This document shows positions 22,454-31,134 of a stretch of 45,053 nt of DNA, in pieces. The translations under genes and the position numbers were made by a program. This DNA is from a virus, in IMG/VR virus record IMGVR_UViG_3300013100_000015, positions 1 to 45,053 of that record. The stretch is one strand, 5' to 3'. Below the pieces are notes generated by a model. That model did no database searches and was not told the DNA's origin. It was given only the letters and a program-made list of their open reading frames with translations. Numbering within the stretch: position 1 is the first letter of the stretch; each line of letters opens with the position of its first letter.

Positions 22454-25400
22454 GTGAGCACCGAACTAGAACTTGAGTTCATCGAACTAGCCGTAGGTAA
22501 GGGCCGTCGAGTCCAGACCGCTGAAGGTGCTAGGTTCTACGGTCAGCCTATTGGCACGCTCATCACGCCGGACATGATTAAGAAGGCGCGCTCTGCCGCC
22601 AAGGCAAAGGGCATCACCCCGCCCAAGGGTGGCCTCTCTCCGAAGAAGGCACCCCAGGTATCTGTAGGTGCTGGCAAGGCGTCTCCCGCTGGCAACTTCA
22701 ATGCTGATCCATCCGCTGGAGCACCTGTAGGCGCTGACACTTCCGGCAAATTCCAGGTGAAGCCCTCCTCTATCAAGGGTCCTCAAGGATTCAAGGTCGG
22801 CGCTACTCAGTACTCCGCTCCTTCCGGCTCTAAGCTCATTCGTCCGAAGAATCAGGAAGAGTTCGCGTACGTCGTAACTCCGGATGGTTCTGTTCACGCC
22901 TTCACCGCCGCCGGTGAGCTAGACGTACCCGACTACCTAGAGCCTGTCCTTACGAAGAAGTTCAAGGACCTCAAGGGTGATGACACCCTCTACAAGGTAG
23001 ACACCTTCGATGCCCCGTCCTCCTTGGCTGAGCAGAAGCCAGGCTCTACGCTGTCCAAGAACGGCAAGCCTCTGTTCAAGAAGCAGGCCAACGGCGTGTG
23101 GATGAACGAGGACATCGGTGCTGAGCTTACTGACGATGACCTACAGCGCCTCTACGATGGTGGTAGCTTCGATCTGGAGCCTGCCAACACTGTCGAGGAC
23201 ATCGACTTCTCAAAGCTGACTACTGACGAGCTTCAGGCCGCTCTTGAGGCTATGCCTGACGGCAAGCAGATGAAGTTCTCCAAGACTGTCGTAACCAAGA
23301 AGAACGGCAAGTGGAACTCCTCCGCCACAGGAAAGAACACTTCCTCTGAGGACCTGGCATACATGTCAGCAGGTACCGGCTCTATCACAGACAAGCTCGA
23401 CAACCCTGAGGTAGCCCCAGAGCCTGGTAAGGCTGACAAGGCCGCTAAGGAGAAGGAAGCTTCTGACCCGCTTCGTAATCCAGAAAATGAGCTAAATGAG
23501 ACAAATGCTCAGAAGAAGAAGGCGACAGAAGCCAAGGCTACGGGCGCGGAAATTCTAAAGTCCGAAGTCGGAGCAGTGGTATACCATGACGTTGCCGGTG
23601 CCCTCACCAAGCAGGACAATTCCACCTGGGAGAACACTGACGGAGCCTCCTTCGCAGAAGTAAATATTGTTGACTCTGCCAACATGGGTTACATCTCTAA
23701 TGAGCCTTGGACTCCAGAGCAGAAGGATGCTAAGGAGAAGTTCGACGCCGAGAACACCCTGACGGTTGGGGGCAAGGAGCTATCCACCGTAGGTAAGTTC
23801 GGTGAGAACGACCGCTCCGAGGCCATCAAGGCAGATGGCGGATCGACACCGAACGTCTTCGAGCTAGAAGCTACTCCAGAGAACGTTAAGACGTTCCGTG
23901 ACGCCATGCAGAAGTCGCTTGAGGGAAACCCTTACTCTGCATCCGTGTACGTCTACGACGAGTCCGACTACGCGGGTATGCGCCTCTTCCTGTCCGACGA
24001 TGGAAAGAGCGGTATCGCCCTGCACGACGGAGACGAGATTGTCTCCGTCTTCAGCGACCCCAAGAGCAAGAACAAGAAGGTAGCTCGCCACCTAATCTCC
24101 GTAGCTGTGGAGAACGGTGGAAAGCGCCTAGACGCCTTCGACACAGTGCTACCGGGAATCTACGCTAAGGAGGGCTTCATTGTCAAGTCTCGCCTGAAGT
24201 GGGATGACGACTTCGCCCCGGAGAACTGGAACAAGGAAACCTTCAAGAAGTTCAACAACGGCGAGCCGGATGTTGTCTTCATGCAGTACGAGAAGGGCAT
24301 GGAAGACCTCGACTACGAGCCGGGTTCCGGAGACTACGTAGATGACTACGACAAGGGCCTAGCATCCACCGGCGGTAAGGCACAGGACGAGAACGACTAT
24401 CGTCCTGAGATTGGCGACCCTGATAACGAAGAGAACAGCGTAGAGACCACCAAGAGCGGCTACGTTGTCAACGATGAGGTCAAGTCTTCCCTAGCTGAGG
24501 GTAAGAAGATCAACGCCATCCTCAACCTGAAGAACTCCAACAAGGGGATGTCTCTGGCTGAGGCCAAGAAGGAAATCGACGCGATGGTTCTCGAAGGGTA
24601 CCAGCCCGGAGACACCGTAAGTGGAAACATGCTCTGGGAGCTTCCAGAGGGTGCCAAGATCAAGACCGCTTCAGGTGGAGAGTTCACCAAGAACGAGAAT
24701 GGCAACTGGGTCACCAAGAACGGTGGTGTCTTCTCTTCGAGCGATATGTACGATGACGGTATGGATGCTGAGATTGTAAGCAACCCTGCCGCCAAGCAGA
24801 AGAAGATCGAAGCACCGAAGGTTGAAGAGCCTGAGGTTGATCCTGATGAGGAGTTCCACAGCCTTCTCGAAGCGAATGAAGTCACAGTCGAGAAGCTGAT
24901 TGACCTCAAGGCCGGAGACATCATCTCCAACGGTGAGTTTGAGTTCACCAAGGATGAGAACGACAAGTTCGTCAACGACCAGTTCCTATACGAGTTCGAC
25001 GCTGACGACTTCTCCCAGGACATCGACAATGGCAAGATTTCCATTGTCGAGCAGACCGGCTCTGACGATGAAGAAGCCGTAGATGCAGACACCGCAACTG
25101 TAGACGACCTCAAGGCTATGAAGCCGGGTGACTCCGTGAACATCGCGGATTTCAAGTACGTCATGAATGATGATGGGAAGCTGGTTTCGGACACGAGCGG
25201 GTGGCTGTTTGACCCGCAGGAATTCGAGCAGGACCTAAAGACGTGGGGTTCTAAGAAGAGTGACATCACTCCGTCTCAGACTGTCGAAAAGTACGGCGAG
25301 AACGGCAACGAGTTCCTTCCAGAGGCTCAGGCTAAGCAGGCCATCGAGTCCCTGGAAGCACACTCTGGTTTCCAGATCAAGTACGGACTGAAGTCTCTGC

Positions 25401-28400
25401 CTGAGGATCACCCGCTCAAGAACCAGGAGTACCTTGACGGGTACCTCGCTGACGCCAAGCAGAACTTCTCCGACCTTTCCCCTAAGGCCGCTCTGCTCGC
25501 TCAACTGAAGCTGGATGCCAAGGTAGAGAAGCTGGACGAATGGGAGAAGGAGCTTCTTGCAGAGGGAAGCACTGACAAGATTCAGATCGGCTCTCGTACC
25601 CCGAAGACAAACGCTACCGGTGTAACCGGAGGACAGTTCAACAAGGGCGACGTTCAGAGTGCCATCGACATCCTGGAGAACTACAACGGCAAGCTGTTCA
25701 AGAGCGAACTGAACAAGAAGGGCAACCCTCTCGGTAAGCTGTCCCCGAACGACATCGTAGGCTTCGATAAGGACAAGACCCTTACCAAGCAGAAGTTCAT
25801 TGATCTTCTGAAGAAGAAGGTTGCTCCGAAGGAAGCTCCTGTAGAAGAGGCTATGAACAAGCAGTTCGACATCTCTCAGGAGCCTGAAGAGGGTAAGGTT
25901 GTCGCCGCTGATCCGGACATGAGCGCTCTCAAGAATGCCCCGGTGGGTACCATTGTGAGCAGGCCCACTCCTCCTTACATGGGTACGCCTAACGGTCTTC
26001 AGAAGTACCAGAAGAACGAGGACGGCACTTGGTCTAACATTGAGGGAACTACTCCACCAAAGCAGTCTGATAGCGTCTTCTTCTACAACACAGCCATGAG
26101 TGGTGGGCTGAAGTGGAGCGCTCCGGATGTTCCAGAGAGGGAAGACAACGGCCAGTACGCTGACGGTGACCTGATCCAGTCATTCGAGAACTTCAAGAAT
26201 CTGCCGGTCGGCTCTGAAGTCGTTTTCCAGTCTAAGTACGGTGGAGACCCCTCTACCTATGTAAAGACGCGCCCCGACACCTGGGTAGTATCCGATGATC
26301 CAGACCTCAAGCTGAAGGATCAGAACTTCAAGAACTCCGTCGAGGGTGGGTCACTAAGCTACAAGAAGACAGAGCCGACCGCTCCTGACGCTGACGACTC
26401 TCTGGACGCCACGCTCGATGCACACTTCCAGATCATGGCCGAGCTTGACAAGGCTGTTTCCGTTCTGCCCGCTGAGGAGCGCGGCGAGAACGGTGATGGC
26501 TATGTCATCGTGCACACGGAGAAGGGTCCGAAGATCACGTGGGGTAAGTTCGGTGGTGGAGGTATCGCTACCGTAGCCACGGACGAGAACGGCGTGAAGA
26601 AGGTTCTCATCGGTAAGCGCGGAGACCGCGATGAGTGGTACCTGCCGGGTGGAGCTATCGATGAGAACGAGAGCCACCTTCAGGGATCGCTCCGCGAGTT
26701 TACCGAAGAAGTAGAAGATGGTGACGCCATCCTGGACAACATCCAGATTACGCAGGCGTACCAGGCTGTCATCGGAAAGATCGAAGGAACGGATAAGGAC
26801 TGGAAGTACGTCACGTCTGTTGCTACACTGCCTTCCATGATCGATGTCAAGGCACCAGACAGCACCGAGGACTGGGAACTCAAGGAGTACCAGTGGTTCA
26901 GCGCTGAGGAGCTTAATGTACTCGATGCTGAGGGCAAGCTTCACCCTGCCCTGGGAGGAGGAAACCTTGCCAAGATGGTAGGTTTCTACGATACGGAAGT
27001 TGACGACCTTCACGCAGACATCCTCTCCCTCATGAACGAGCCGGACAACCTCAACGAGGATCGCTACGACATCTCCAACTGGAAGAAGGTCGATGGAGGT
27101 CAGGGCGGATCGAACCCTGGCGGCGTGTATGAAGACCCTCTGGGTAACAAGTACTACGTCAAGGAGTCCAACGGCGGTGAGACGCCGATGCATAACGAGG
27201 TCATCGGTGGCGCACTCTACAAGGCCGCTGGCGTCAAGAGCAACGAAGTCTTCTTCGTTACCAAGGGCGATCAGCGTCTTCTGGCGACCCCGTGGATCGA
27301 GAACGACGGGCAGAAGATGCCATCCGTCATTAACGGAGCAGACCCTGAGTTCAAGAAGAAGGCTCAGGCTGACTTCGCTATCGACGCCTGGCTGGACAAC
27401 TACGATGTCGTCGGTATCGGCCCGTGGAACCTTGTAGCTGACGAGAACGGCGATCCTCTGCGCCTTGATCCTGGTGGCTCTATGCTCTTCCGTGCCACGG
27501 GAGCAGAGAAGTCATGGTGGAGTGACGAGCCTACCGCTATCGATGACATGCGCTTCGGTTCCAGCAACTCCAGTGCCTACACGTACCTCCCGAATGTCTT
27601 CGGTGACATGACGGATGACGACGTGAAGGAATCTGCGAAGAAGCTCCTCGCGGTGACCCCCGAGAAGATCAGCACCATCGTCAACTCTTCCGGACTTGAC
27701 GAGGATACCAAGGCCAAGCTGTACTCGACTCTGGTGATCCGTCGCGAGAAGATTCTGGATCGCTTCGGTCTGACTCCTGAGGGAGCGACGATTGACGTGC
27801 CCGAAGCCGTCTCCGGTACCCCTGCATTCACCAAGGGTACGACAGTCAAGCTGAAGGGTACCGGTCAGCAGTTCCAGGTTGAGCTTTCGAACAACGAGGC
27901 CACAGCCGGTCTCGTAGACGGCAAGTTCCTGGTCTTCCTGAACGACGAGCTTACGAGCGACCTGGAAGCTAACTTCAGTGCTCAGCACGCTTTCACATCG
28001 AACGGCGAGAACTTCAAGCAGGCTGAGGCCGTAGAGGTCATCGACCCGAAGAACCCTGGACAGAAGATTCCTGGATTCGTTATGAAGGCCGACTGGTCAA
28101 GTGGTCTCGTACAGGTCATGACAGGCGCTGAGGGTGGAGAAACAACCAGCATCGAGGTAGACAAGTCTCACATCACGAAGATGCCTCATCAGGCTCCACA
28201 GCGCGTCGAGCTTCCAGAGGGCTACGCTAAGGTACCTGAGGGCCAGAAGGCATTCGGCAAGTACCCGAACCTGGGTTACTACGTCACCGTGGACGAGAGC
28301 GACGAGACTCACGTCTATGGAATCGATGGTAGTTCTTGGGCAGGAGGACCTAAGGCCGCTTACGAGCAGGCATTCAAGAACCCTGAAAGCTCCTGGCAAG

Positions 28401-30322
28401 CTTGGAGCGGAGATGGTTCCGCTCCAGAGCCGCAGGCTACCCCAGAGGTCGAGACTCCTGCCGATGGTCCGAAGGACAGCGCGGGTCAGGTAGTCGCTAT
28501 GGGCGACAACGTGACTATCGTCAAGTACAACAAGGGCGGACTCTCCAACAAGGCCACCATCGTCTCGATCAACTCCGAGAAGGGAACCGCAAAGGTTCGC
28601 CGTCTGGACGAGAACGGTGTGCCTATGGTGGGCGAGAACGGCAAGCCACTGTACGCTACGATGTCGCTGTCTAGTCTCCGCAAGGACAACCAGACCGTGA
28701 ACGAGAGTGGTCTGCCTACAGGCATCACCCTGTCTGGTGGAGACAAGAATAGCCCTCTGTACGGACAGCCTGAGCCTGTCGCACCAGCGGCTACTCCACA
28801 GACCGAACCTGATGCCCCAATTGTCTCCGACGAGTGGATCAGCAAGGCCACAGAGGCTTACAAGGCCTACCGCTCCAAGAAGGGCCTCCCTGAGAAGGAC
28901 CTGAAGCTGTCTACCACTGCTTGGGGACCTATCGAGAGGGCCATGAAGGGTGACGAGTCTGCGCTGACCGCTATCAAGACCAAGGGCTACCTGGACGAAG
29001 ACCCGGCTCTGTATGAAGAAATTCAGCAGGCCATCGACGCACAGAAGCTCAAGTACGCTGACATCATTGCTCAGCACGAGCAGGCCGTAGCCGACTACCA
29101 GAAGCAGAAGTCCGAATGGATGACTGCCAATGGTGTTGCCTCCTACACGCCGATCAAGCACGAGCAGACTCTTCAGATGAACGAGAACGAGTCCAAGGAC
29201 TGGGCACTCAAGAAGTACACCAACATCTTGGGCAAGCTCTCCTCGAAGGCTAAGCAGGGTCTCCAGAATCAGAAGGTCTCTTCGGAGTGGCAGAAGGTTA
29301 TTCGTAAGCTTCCTGCTATCCTGGGTCTTCGTCGTGAGGACGTTGCTAACGCGCCTGGAGTGTATGACGAGAACATGCAGACGTGGGATAACATCAAGGA
29401 AGCCACAGAACAAGCAGGGCCTGTAGGAGAGCCTTTCCGCGCCGTACGTACCATCACGTTCGACCGACTGGTTGGACCAGATGGTAACCCTCTTACTGCT
29501 GACAGTGACCTGACGAAGATCATCGGTTCTATCCAGAAGGATCACGGGGCTATGGAGATTGTTCCAGGTTCCATCGATCACGGTGGTAAGATCGCTGACT
29601 TCTACCCTGTCATCATGGACCTTGCGGTTCCTGCTGACGCCAAGGGAATGTACACGGGCTTCGAAGAGTTCTCCTACAATGAAGAGCACGGAATCATCAT
29701 GGAACCTGGACTGGCCATGTACATCTGGGGTGCCGAGCAGAAGAAGATTCCTCAGTTGGGTGGAGCTACGAAGTGGGTCGTCAAGGCCTCTATCATCCCG
29801 CGTGATGTCCTGCCGTACATGAATAACTTCCAGGGCGATCCGATGAGCCACAACATCCTGATCCCTGGTAAGGACACCACGACAGGTATCACTGCATCTC
29901 CGTTCTCGGAAGAGAACTGGGGAAAGAGCACTCTCGCGGAGATTAAGAAGGCCAAGATCGATGACTCTGTTGTGGACTTCGACGGCAAGCAGTGGAAGAA
30001 GATCAACGACATCTCAACGGGAACGAAGATTTGGTGGCAGAACGGTACAGGTAAGAAGGCCTCTGACCAGTTCCTCTTCGACAACTTCATGGGCGAGAAG
30101 CCCGCTCCGGAAGTCTTCGAGACCGTACAGCCTAAGGGATACAGGTGGACTGAATCCAAGCTGGACAATCTGAGCATCGGAGATAACGTCGTAGACAGTG
30201 ACGGAGATATCTGGCAAAAGATTTCTGGCGGTGAATGGAAGCTGATCCAGAAGAATGGCCCTAGCAACTACCTCGAAGTGGGCGAAGTTCGCTCCAGCTA
30301 TGCCGTCGCATCCTACATGTAA
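22454..30322 (+). CDS. Giant polyvalent protein with GNAT-like, Nudix, kinase-like and ART-like regions
   Basis: 2622 residues from GTG 22454 (TTTAGGAG upstream). Regions in order: repeated small modules of the form L-x2-L-x2-G-x-x-V ... K-x-x-x-G-x-W (about 191, 256, 368, 714, 812, 883, 1155, 1243, and again 2492 and 2569); a GNAT-like domain at about 466-612 (SGIALHDGDEIVSVF, LDAFDTVLPGIYAKEGF); a Nudix box near 1398-1420 (GGAIDENESHLQGSLREFTE then EV); a kinase-like domain at about 1540-1760 (GGVYEDPLGNKYYVKES, RLDPGGSMLFRATG); SH3/KOW-like parts; and a possible ADP-ribosyltransferase at about 2125-2460 (PFRAVRTI; NEEHGIIMEPG). Probably packaged in the head and injected. Confidence 0.8.
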   Translation: MSTELELEFIELAVGKGRRVQTAEGARFYGQPIGTLITPDMIKKARSAAKAKGITPPKGGLSPKKAPQVSVGAGKASPAGNFNADPSAGAPVGADTSGKFQVKPSSIKGPQGFKVGATQYSAPSGSKLIRPKNQEEFAYVVTPDGSVHAFTAAGELDVPDYLEPVLTKKFKDLKGDDTLYKVDTFDAPSSLAEQKPGSTLSKNGKPLFKKQANGVWMNEDIGAELTDDDLQRLYDGGSFDLEPANTVEDIDFSKLTTDELQAALEAMPDGKQMKFSKTVVTKKNGKWNSSATGKNTSSEDLAYMSAGTGSITDKLDNPEVAPEPGKADKAAKEKEASDPLRNPENELNETNAQKKKATEAKATGAEILKSEVGAVVYHDVAGALTKQDNSTWENTDGASFAEVNIVDSANMGYISNEPWTPEQKDAKEKFDAENTLTVGGKELSTVGKFGENDRSEAIKADGGSTPNVFELEATPENVKTFRDAMQKSLEGNPYSASVYVYDESDYAGMRLFLSDDGKSGIALHDGDEIVSVFSDPKSKNKKVARHLISVAVENGGKRLDAFDTVLPGIYAKEGFIVKSRLKWDDDFAPENWNKETFKKFNNGEPDVVFMQYEKGMEDLDYEPGSGDYVDDYDKGLASTGGKAQDENDYRPEIGDPDNEENSVETTKSGYVVNDEVKSSLAEGKKINAILNLKNSNKGMSLAEAKKEIDAMVLEGYQPGDTVSGNMLWELPEGAKIKTASGGEFTKNENGNWVTKNGGVFSSSDMYDDGMDAEIVSNPAAKQKKIEAPKVEEPEVDPDEEFHSLLEANEVTVEKLIDLKAGDIISNGEFEFTKDENDKFVNDQFLYEFDADDFSQDIDNGKISIVEQTGSDDEEAVDADTATVDDLKAMKPGDSVNIADFKYVMNDDGKLVSDTSGWLFDPQEFEQDLKTWGSKKSDITPSQTVEKYGENGNEFLPEAQAKQAIESLEAHSGFQIKYGLKSLPEDHPLKNQEYLDGYLADAKQNFSDLSPKAALLAQLKLDAKVEKLDEWEKELLAEGSTDKIQIGSRTPKTNATGVTGGQFNKGDVQSAIDILENYNGKLFKSELNKKGNPLGKLSPNDIVGFDKDKTLTKQKFIDLLKKKVAPKEAPVEEAMNKQFDISQEPEEGKVVAADPDMSALKNAPVGTIVSRPTPPYMGTPNGLQKYQKNEDGTWSNIEGTTPPKQSDSVFFYNTAMSGGLKWSAPDVPEREDNGQYADGDLIQSFENFKNLPVGSEVVFQSKYGGDPSTYVKTRPDTWVVSDDPDLKLKDQNFKNSVEGGSLSYKKTEPTAPDADDSLDATLDAHFQIMAELDKAVSVLPAEERGENGDGYVIVHTEKGPKITWGKFGGGGIATVATDENGVKKVLIGKRGDRDEWYLPGGAIDENESHLQGSLREFTEEVEDGDAILDNIQITQAYQAVIGKIEGTDKDWKYVTSVATLPSMIDVKAPDSTEDWELKEYQWFSAEELNVLDAEGKLHPALGGGNLAKMVGFYDTEVDDLHADILSLMNEPDNLNEDRYDISNWKKVDGGQGGSNPGGVYEDPLGNKYYVKESNGGETPMHNEVIGGALYKAAGVKSNEVFFVTKGDQRLLATPWIENDGQKMPSVINGADPEFKKKAQADFAIDAWLDNYDVVGIGPWNLVADENGDPLRLDPGGSMLFRATGAEKSWWSDEPTAIDDMRFGSSNSSAYTYLPNVFGDMTDDDVKESAKKLLAVTPEKISTIVNSSGLDEDTKAKLYSTLVIRREKILDRFGLTPEGATIDVPEAVSGTPAFTKGTTVKLKGTGQQFQVELSNNEATAGLVDGKFLVFLNDELTSDLEANFSAQHAFTSNGENFKQAEAVEVIDPKNPGQKIPGFVMKADWSSGLVQVMTGAEGGETTSIEVDKSHITKMPHQAPQRVELPEGYAKVPEGQKAFGKYPNLGYYVTVDESDETHVYGIDGSSWAGGPKAAYEQAFKNPESSWQAWSGDGSAPEPQATPEVETPADGPKDSAGQVVAMGDNVTIVKYNKGGLSNKATIVSINSEKGTAKVRRLDENGVPMVGENGKPLYATMSLSSLRKDNQTVNESGLPTGITLSGGDKNSPLYGQPEPVAPAATPQTEPDAPIVSDEWISKATEAYKAYRSKKGLPEKDLKLSTTAWGPIERAMKGDESALTAIKTKGYLDEDPALYEEIQQAIDAQKLKYADIIAQHEQAVADYQKQKSEWMTANGVASYTPIKHEQTLQMNENESKDWALKKYTNILGKLSSKAKQGLQNQKVSSEWQKVIRKLPAILGLRREDVANAPGVYDENMQTWDNIKEATEQAGPVGEPFRAVRTITFDRLVGPDGNPLTADSDLTKIIGSIQKDHGAMEIVPGSIDHGGKIADFYPVIMDLAVPADAKGMYTGFEEFSYNEEHGIIMEPGLAMYIWGAEQKKIPQLGGATKWVVKASIIPRDVLPYMNNFQGDPMSHNILIPGKDTTTGITASPFSEENWGKSTLAEIKKAKIDDSVVDFDGKQWKKINDISTGTKIWWQNGTGKKASDQFLFDNFMGEKPAPEVFETVQPKGYRWTESKLDNLSIGDNVVDSDGDIWQKISGGEWKLIQKNGPSNYLEVGEVRSSYAVASYM

Positions 30323-30333
30323 GGAACTAGAAA

Positions 30334-30762
30334 ATGGCAAATGAAATCCTAGTCATCAGCCCTGAACTGAAGAAGCTGATCGATTCTGTTCCTGTAGAAC
30401 TTCTACGCAGGGGGCCAGAGCGTTACGACTCTCTGCGCCCCTCTGCGCGAGGCTCCTGGAAGACTGTCCTATACGACGGCCTACCCATCGCTGTGGCGTG
30501 GACGGACTGGAAGGAAGGCTTCGGGATTATCAACCTGAAGACCGAAGAACCCACAGACCGTCTAGAGAATTACGTCATCACAGCTAAAGCGCTTGACATC
30601 CCCGCCGGTTGGGCGTATACTTCACTTGAGACAGTTGTATCTAAGTACGAGTTTGACCGAGAGGTAACCCTATCCGGTCAGACGGACGGCAAGCTGAGCA
30701 AGCTCACACAGGACGAGGAGACAGAAGTCGATACGGAAGAGGATGACGATGACACTGAATAA
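30334..30762 (+). CDS. Hypothetical protein after giant gene
   Basis: 142 residues from ATG 30334 (AAGGAACT upstream). A compact N-terminal domain (GSWKTVLYDGLPIAVAWTD, GFGIINLKTEEP) and a strongly acidic C-terminus (DEETEVDTEEDDDDTE). A near-perfect promoter lies inside its coding region at 30593. No family recognised. Confidence 0.72.
   Translation: MANEILVISPELKKLIDSVPVELLRRGPERYDSLRPSARGSWKTVLYDGLPIAVAWTDWKEGFGIINLKTEEPTDRLENYVITAKALDIPAGWAYTSLETVVSKYEFDREVTLSGQTDGKLSKLTQDEETEVDTEEDDDDTE
30593..30621 (+). promoter_or_regulatory. Near-consensus promoter inside a coding region
   Basis: TTGACA (30593-30598), exactly 17 bp, TATACT (30616-30621). Unlike the early promoters, no start codon lies six bases downstream (GAG there); the next starts are 30743 and 30749. 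It would drive the protease/capsid genes from the host sigma factor. Confidence 0.6.
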
Positions 30763-31075
30763 GAAGCTTGAGGGCGACATCACACAGGTTGAGGGGTACT
30801 ACCTCGCCGTAGCTCGTGGTGCCGATTCGGGTGAGTTCATCGGCTTCTATGGCTTCACTCCTGACGGAACCTACATCCGCAACGCGGGTAACTGGATCAC
30901 CGCCACAGGCCCTGCCCTGAACAAGCTCAACGGTGCTCAATTGGTCGAGATGAAGAACACATTCATCCTCCGCTTTGACGCATTGGACAAGAAGGGACTC
31001 CTCCCTCCCGGAGATGATGTCCTGGAAGAGAAGAGCACAAAGGGCAATCCAGGCTCCTGGGATTCACAGAACTGA
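30749..31075 (+). CDS. Hypothetical protein before protease/scaffold
   Basis: 108 residues from ATG 30749; an alternative ATG lies at 30743, but GAAGAGG is better spaced for 30749. Beta-rich (YYLAVARGADSGEFIGFYGF, NTFILRFDALD) with an acidic, Gly/Ser tail. Overlaps the previous gene by 14 bases. Unknown function; position suggests a head-related role. Confidence 0.68.
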   Translation: MTLNKKLEGDITQVEGYYLAVARGADSGEFIGFYGFTPDGTYIRNAGNWITATGPALNKLNGAQLVEMKNTFILRFDALDKKGLLPPGDDVLEEKSTKGNPGSWDSQN

Positions 31076-31082
31076 AATAAAG

Positions 31083-31134
31083 GATCGTCGTTCATACCGA
31101 CATAGTGCGATAGTACTAGGTATGGACGACGATC
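31083..31134 (+). repeat. 16-bp inverted repeat spanning the protease start codon
   Basis: GATCGTCGTTCATACC (31083-31098) and GGTATGGACGACGATC (31119-31134) pair with one mismatch across 20 bases. The right arm contains ATG 31122; the loop contains the GCGATAGTA motif. Confidence 0.75.
31107..31115 (+). promoter_or_regulatory. GCGATAGTA late motif, copy 4
   Basis: TGCGATAGTA: GATAGT as -10 with an upstream TGC (extended -10), ending seven bases before ATG 31122. No ribosome-binding site in between, so a leaderless transcript is expected. Confidence 0.7.

Noticed and set aside
28097-29851. 584-residue minus-strand frame within the giant gene
   Set aside because: Antisense to the giant gene, in an arm where every real gene is rightward; no recognisable domain.
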